Origin: Bacillota bacterium
GTDB lineage: Bacteria; Bacillota; Clostridia; Lachnospirales; Lachnospiraceae
Assembly (NCBI GenBank): GCA_023443225.1
Contig: JAEZVF010000015.1
Coordinates: forward strand, 1-64,000
DNA: 64,000 nt
Direction of reading: 5' to 3'
Each line of letters starts with the position of its first letter. Within the stretch, counting starts at the first letter, position 1. The notes below the pieces were generated by a model. That model was not told the DNA's origin and did no database searches. It worked only from the letters and a program-made list of their open reading frames with translations. A program made the translations under genes and the position numbers. Below are positions 61,260 through 64,000 of the stretch, one piece after another.

Positions 61260-64000
61260 TTACTTGGTCTTTCTCACACCGTTTTCATCTACTTCATAAT
61301 CGTCCACCACGGTTTTTCTGGCGAGGGATCCGTCGGCATAAAAGTAATACCAGTTTCCGGTATCATCTTTCACCCAACCAATGTTTAAAACACCATCGGT
61401 TTTAAAAAAGTATTTTGTATCGCCGATAATCTGCGTGCCAGTGAGCACCTTACCATCTTTATAGTATAAATATTGCCCTGCATCATTTTTTGCCCAGCCC
61501 TGCGCAGTGGAAGGATTAATGGTCAGTTTGATGAAGCGGTGGAGCATTGCACTTACTTCCGCGCGAGTGGTACTGGCTTCTGGATTGAATTTGTTATCGC
61601 TTTTTCCCATTATGACACCTGCTTGTTGCATGTCAGCTACCGCTGTTTTGCAGGTGTTGGCAATGCTGGAAGCGTCTGCGTAGGTAATTGCCTCACGGGT
61701 AAAAGGCAAAGTATAGCCGGTTGCTTTAGCGTAGTTTATGAAGATAACTGCCATTTCCTGACGAGTAACGGCACGATCAGGTTCAAATGAAGTGCATCCG
61801 GTAATCGGAACGATGCCCTTTTTGTACGCCCACTCAATGTATGGACGGAAGGAGCTGTCTTCTTTCATATCAGTGAAGCTGTTGGTATTATACACTTTTA
61901 GATCTACACCTGCAAGTCTGCCGAGAGCTGTTACAAGCATCCCACGCGTCATGATGGCATTAGGTGAAAAGGTAGTTTTTGAGGTGCCAGAGAGAAGCTC
62001 TCTACCTACTACATAATCAATGGATTCCTTTGCCCAATGGGTGTTAATATCGGTAAACTTTGTGGATGGGGAAGTGTATCCCACTCCATACACAGAGAAG
62101 TGATTGGTGGTGAAAGTCAGGCAGCCACTGTTTACATCGTAGACGGAATTGGCAATACGGCTTACTTTTTTATCCGTACCTACAGATGCACCGTAGAGAT
62201 AACCACTGAATTCATTTTTGCTAAGTTTCACCGGGATGCCTAGGGTAGAAACACCTTTACCTAGAGAAGTAATATTGACTGTCTTACCGTTCTTTGTGGA
62301 GCCGATGGTAATGTCAAAGACACTTCTTAGACCGGTTATCTTGATGGGGTTTGCAGTTATGCAGACATTGTCTTCACTCTGTGCCTGAATCTGTTTGAGC
62401 GCTTCTGTATCAAAAATCATGTTGACTGCTAGGTTGTAAACATGGAAGGATTTCACCTCAGCATCCAGCAAGCGATTTAGGGCAGCACGTTCCAAGATGA
62501 GGGTAAATCCAGTGGCCGACGTTGCTGTCACTGAAATATCCACACGGATGCCGTTTGTGGTATTTCCCTTATCTTTGGCATCCGCCAAAGCCTTTTTAAT
62601 TGCCTCGTTTATCATTCTTTCTGTGATAGTCAGGGTTGCGTTTCTGTTTATCACCTGCGCGGTGGCTGTCAAAGTGGCTACGGTGGGCTGGTTGGGCTTG
62701 ATTACAGAAACAATCTCATTATTCCTTGAATTGCTATCGTCGTTATGACTGCTGCGGTTGGCAATCCTAAACGTTATAGAGCCGATACTTCCCTCGTAAT
62801 TACCAATACCGCTAATGTTGATGGTTGCGTCACCAACATCAGTATTATCCAGGTAAGAACAGGTGAAATGTTCACCTACGGTCAGAATGATGTCTCCGTC
62901 CCTTACCTCCGGCGTTGGCGTAACGGAACTACCTGTATAGGTTTGCGATTCAACAGGAGCCACCGAGAAGGTGATGATTCGGGGATAAATTGTCACTTTA
63001 AGCCTTGTTGATTTGGTATTATAGTCATAATCAGCCGCTTTTGTCACAATAAGATTCACTTCACCTATGCCTGTAGGAGTCAGTATTGTTCCATCAATTA
63101 CACCAGGGCCGTCGGTTAGGGCGAAATTAAGTCTACCCGTGCCGGAACCGCCACTTACAAGATGAGATAAATCCAGTCCATCACCGTAGCTGACCATACC
63201 ATCTGCAACTACTAATTCTGCCTGATTGGATTTTGTAAAGCTATATGTTAGAGAGGAACTGGTCATACCTTCGTATTTACTGTCACCACTGTACTCTACA
63301 GTAAAATCATAGGTGTTTAATGAGTCTGTTGGCGTAAAAGAGACAATATTGGCAGGAAGGGTTACCGTTGTAATAGTATCCAGTCCAGCCTTATAAGTTA
63401 AACTTCCTGTGGCATCAGCAGGAAGCACAGCCAAAAGTGATACGCTGCCTGGGCGAGTTTGATTGTCTGCTGGGTCAGTCTCCAACGTAAGGGACGGTAC
63501 TAATTTATTGATACGAAAATCCACAGTGGAGTTTGCCTCATTGTAATTGACTGTGGTCATTGAGATTCCGCGTACAGTGTAACTTCCCGCCGCAGTCGGT
63601 ACGGTTGGAGAGTATGTGCTGTCATCTGCACCTTGATTCTTATATTCATAGAAAACCGTTCCTCCGCTGATGTTAATATCTGCAGTTGGAGTGGGGGTCT
63701 CACCATAGGTAATATTGGCACAGGAAATACGGAATAAATTCTCCGCTTTATTGATAGTAAAGGCACTAGAACCGGTACTGCCTGCATAATTACCCGTGCC
63801 AGAGATAGTTACTGTTGCGACTCCAGCGTCTACATTGTTCTCATAGTCATAGGTAAAATCAATACCCTTTACCAGGACAACACTGTCGTCCCTTACTTCA
63901 GGCTCTGGGGTAAAAGCGCTGCCGTTATAGGTTTGAGGTGGGATTTCTGCAATTGTTAACGCAACACTACTCTTAGGAGTTATAGTAAAATTGGAGCTAC
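61260..64000 (-). CDS. Large surface protein with Ig-like repeats, SLH domains and cell-wall-binding repeats, 5' end beyond the window
   Basis: The frame is open from the window's right edge to the stop at 61260, at least 910 residues; the Met at 63560 is internal. Order, N to C: Ig/MBG-like repeats (EIPPQTYNGSAFTPEPEVRD, repeated as VESQTYTGSSVTPTPEVRDG), a middle domain, three SLH repeats (FTDINTHWAKESIDYVVGRE and following), and three glucan/choline-binding-type repeats (GWVKDDTGNWYYFYADGSLA). Secreted and held on the cell wall. The gene is clearly richer in GC than the rest of the window. Confidence 0.88.
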   Translation of the reverse strand, partial: SSNFTITPKSSVALTIAEIPPQTYNGSAFTPEPEVRDDSVVLVKGIDFTYDYENNVDAGVATVTISGTGNYAGSTGSSAFTINKAENLFRISCANITYGETPTPTADINISGGTVFYEYKNQGADDSTYSPTVPTAAGSYTVRGISMTTVNYNEANSTVDFRINKLVPSLTLETDPADNQTRPGSVSLLAVLPADATGSLTYKAGLDTITTVTLPANIVSFTPTDSLNTYDFTVEYSGDSKYEGMTSSSLTYSFTKSNQAELVVADGMVSYGDGLDLSHLVSGGSGTGRLNFALTDGPGVIDGTILTPTGIGEVNLIVTKAADYDYNTKSTRLKVTIYPRIITFSVAPVESQTYTGSSVTPTPEVRDGDIILTVGEHFTCSYLDNTDVGDATINISGIGNYEGSIGSITFRIANRSSHNDDSNSRNNEIVSVIKPNQPTVATLTATAQVINRNATLTITERMINEAIKKALADAKDKGNTTNGIRVDISVTATSATGFTLILERAALNRLLDAEVKSFHVYNLAVNMIFDTEALKQIQAQSEDNVCITANPIKITGLRSVFDITIGSTKNGKTVNITSLGKGVSTLGIPVKLSKNEFSGYLYGASVGTDKKVSRIANSVYDVNSGCLTFTTNHFSVYGVGYTSPSTKFTDINTHWAKESIDYVVGRELLSGTSKTTFSPNAIMTRGMLVTALGRLAGVDLKVYNTNSFTDMKEDSSFRPYIEWAYKKGIVPITGCTSFEPDRAVTRQEMAVIFINYAKATGYTLPFTREAITYADASSIANTCKTAVADMQQAGVIMGKSDNKFNPEASTTRAEVSAMLHRFIKLTINPSTAQGWAKNDAGQYLYYKDGKVLTGTQIIGDTKYFFKTDGVLNIGWVKDDTGNWYYFYADGSLARKTVVDDYEVDENGVRKTK

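Noticed and set aside
61473..63011. Plus-strand ORFs within the surface-protein region
   Set aside because: They lie antisense to a long, domain-rich reading frame and lack motifs or ribosome sites; a consequence of the higher GC content.
63557..63787. Separate 76-residue minus-strand gene upstream of the surface protein
   Set aside because: Reading the surface-protein frame upstream of 63560 shows it open and rich in Ig-like repeats to the window edge; this ORF is a frame shadow.

Overview
The window looks like an AT-rich Firmicute chromosome, most probably Clostridia of the Lachnospiraceae type (a relative of Lachnoclostridium or Anaerocolumna; species not determinable by reading). The reasons are strong AGGAGG ribosome sites, YesM-type sensor kinase with an AraC-type response regulator beside an LplB/YtcP sugar ABC transporter, many AraC regulators, VanW, SLH-domain and LamG secreted proteins, and Lachnospiraceae-like integrases. 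The sequence has two very different halves, separated by a tRNA-Gly(GCC) gene at 28571-28642.

Left half (1-28.5 kb) is mostly ordinary chromosome with small stand-alone modules: a GNAT fragment and an ANT-type nucleotidyltransferase (99-1346); an orphan attenuator leader (1380-1603) ahead of a small ORF and a GNAT-DUF3795 fusion; an autoregulated TetR/flavodoxin-like oxidoreductase pair; AraC, VOC and VanW genes; secreted PsbP-like and LamG proteins (8170-11047); a YjbR-GNAT fusion; a polysaccharide deacetylase; an ABC-2 exporter with an AraC/GyrI-like regulator; a chemoreceptor; and a complete oligosaccharide uptake cluster (19559-27596: histidine kinase, response regulator, lipoprotein, two permeases, no ATPase, as is usual for this class).

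Right half (28.6-58.1 kb) is an accretion zone. The 3' end of tRNA-Gly (20-22 bp) recurs at about 28623, 38902, 41675, 42759, 43801 (interrupted), 46147, 52788 (degenerate) and in a fused form near 58041. Each scar is followed by a new left end, several carrying their own Rho-independent terminator. The first interval (28623-38923) is an apparently intact integrative mobilizable element: tyrosine integrase, MobV relaxase, a palindrome-rich oriT candidate, GIY-YIG protein, then a cargo of a P-loop ATPase with zinc ribbon and two small membrane proteins that looks like an uncharacterised defence-type module, and an IS66 element with perfect 8-bp target duplication. The later intervals are older and decayed: integrase fragments, a flavin reductase, an MNT/HEPN toxin-antitoxin pair whose HEPN gene has an in-frame stop, a CPBP protease, a MerR-membrane fusion, an XRE/SdpI immunity-like set with twin operators, FN3 protein, serine hydrolase, MgtE, an Ntn hydrolase, an esterase, a PfkB kinase and AraC regulators.

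The right end (58.2-64 kb) has a GNAT, an ANT(6)-like and an AAC(3)-like aminoglycoside-modifying enzyme homologue, a small ORF, and the 3' part of a large, more GC-rich surface protein (Ig-like repeats, SLH domains, cell-wall-binding repeats) that runs off the window on the minus strand. All assignments come from reading motifs; no database search was run.
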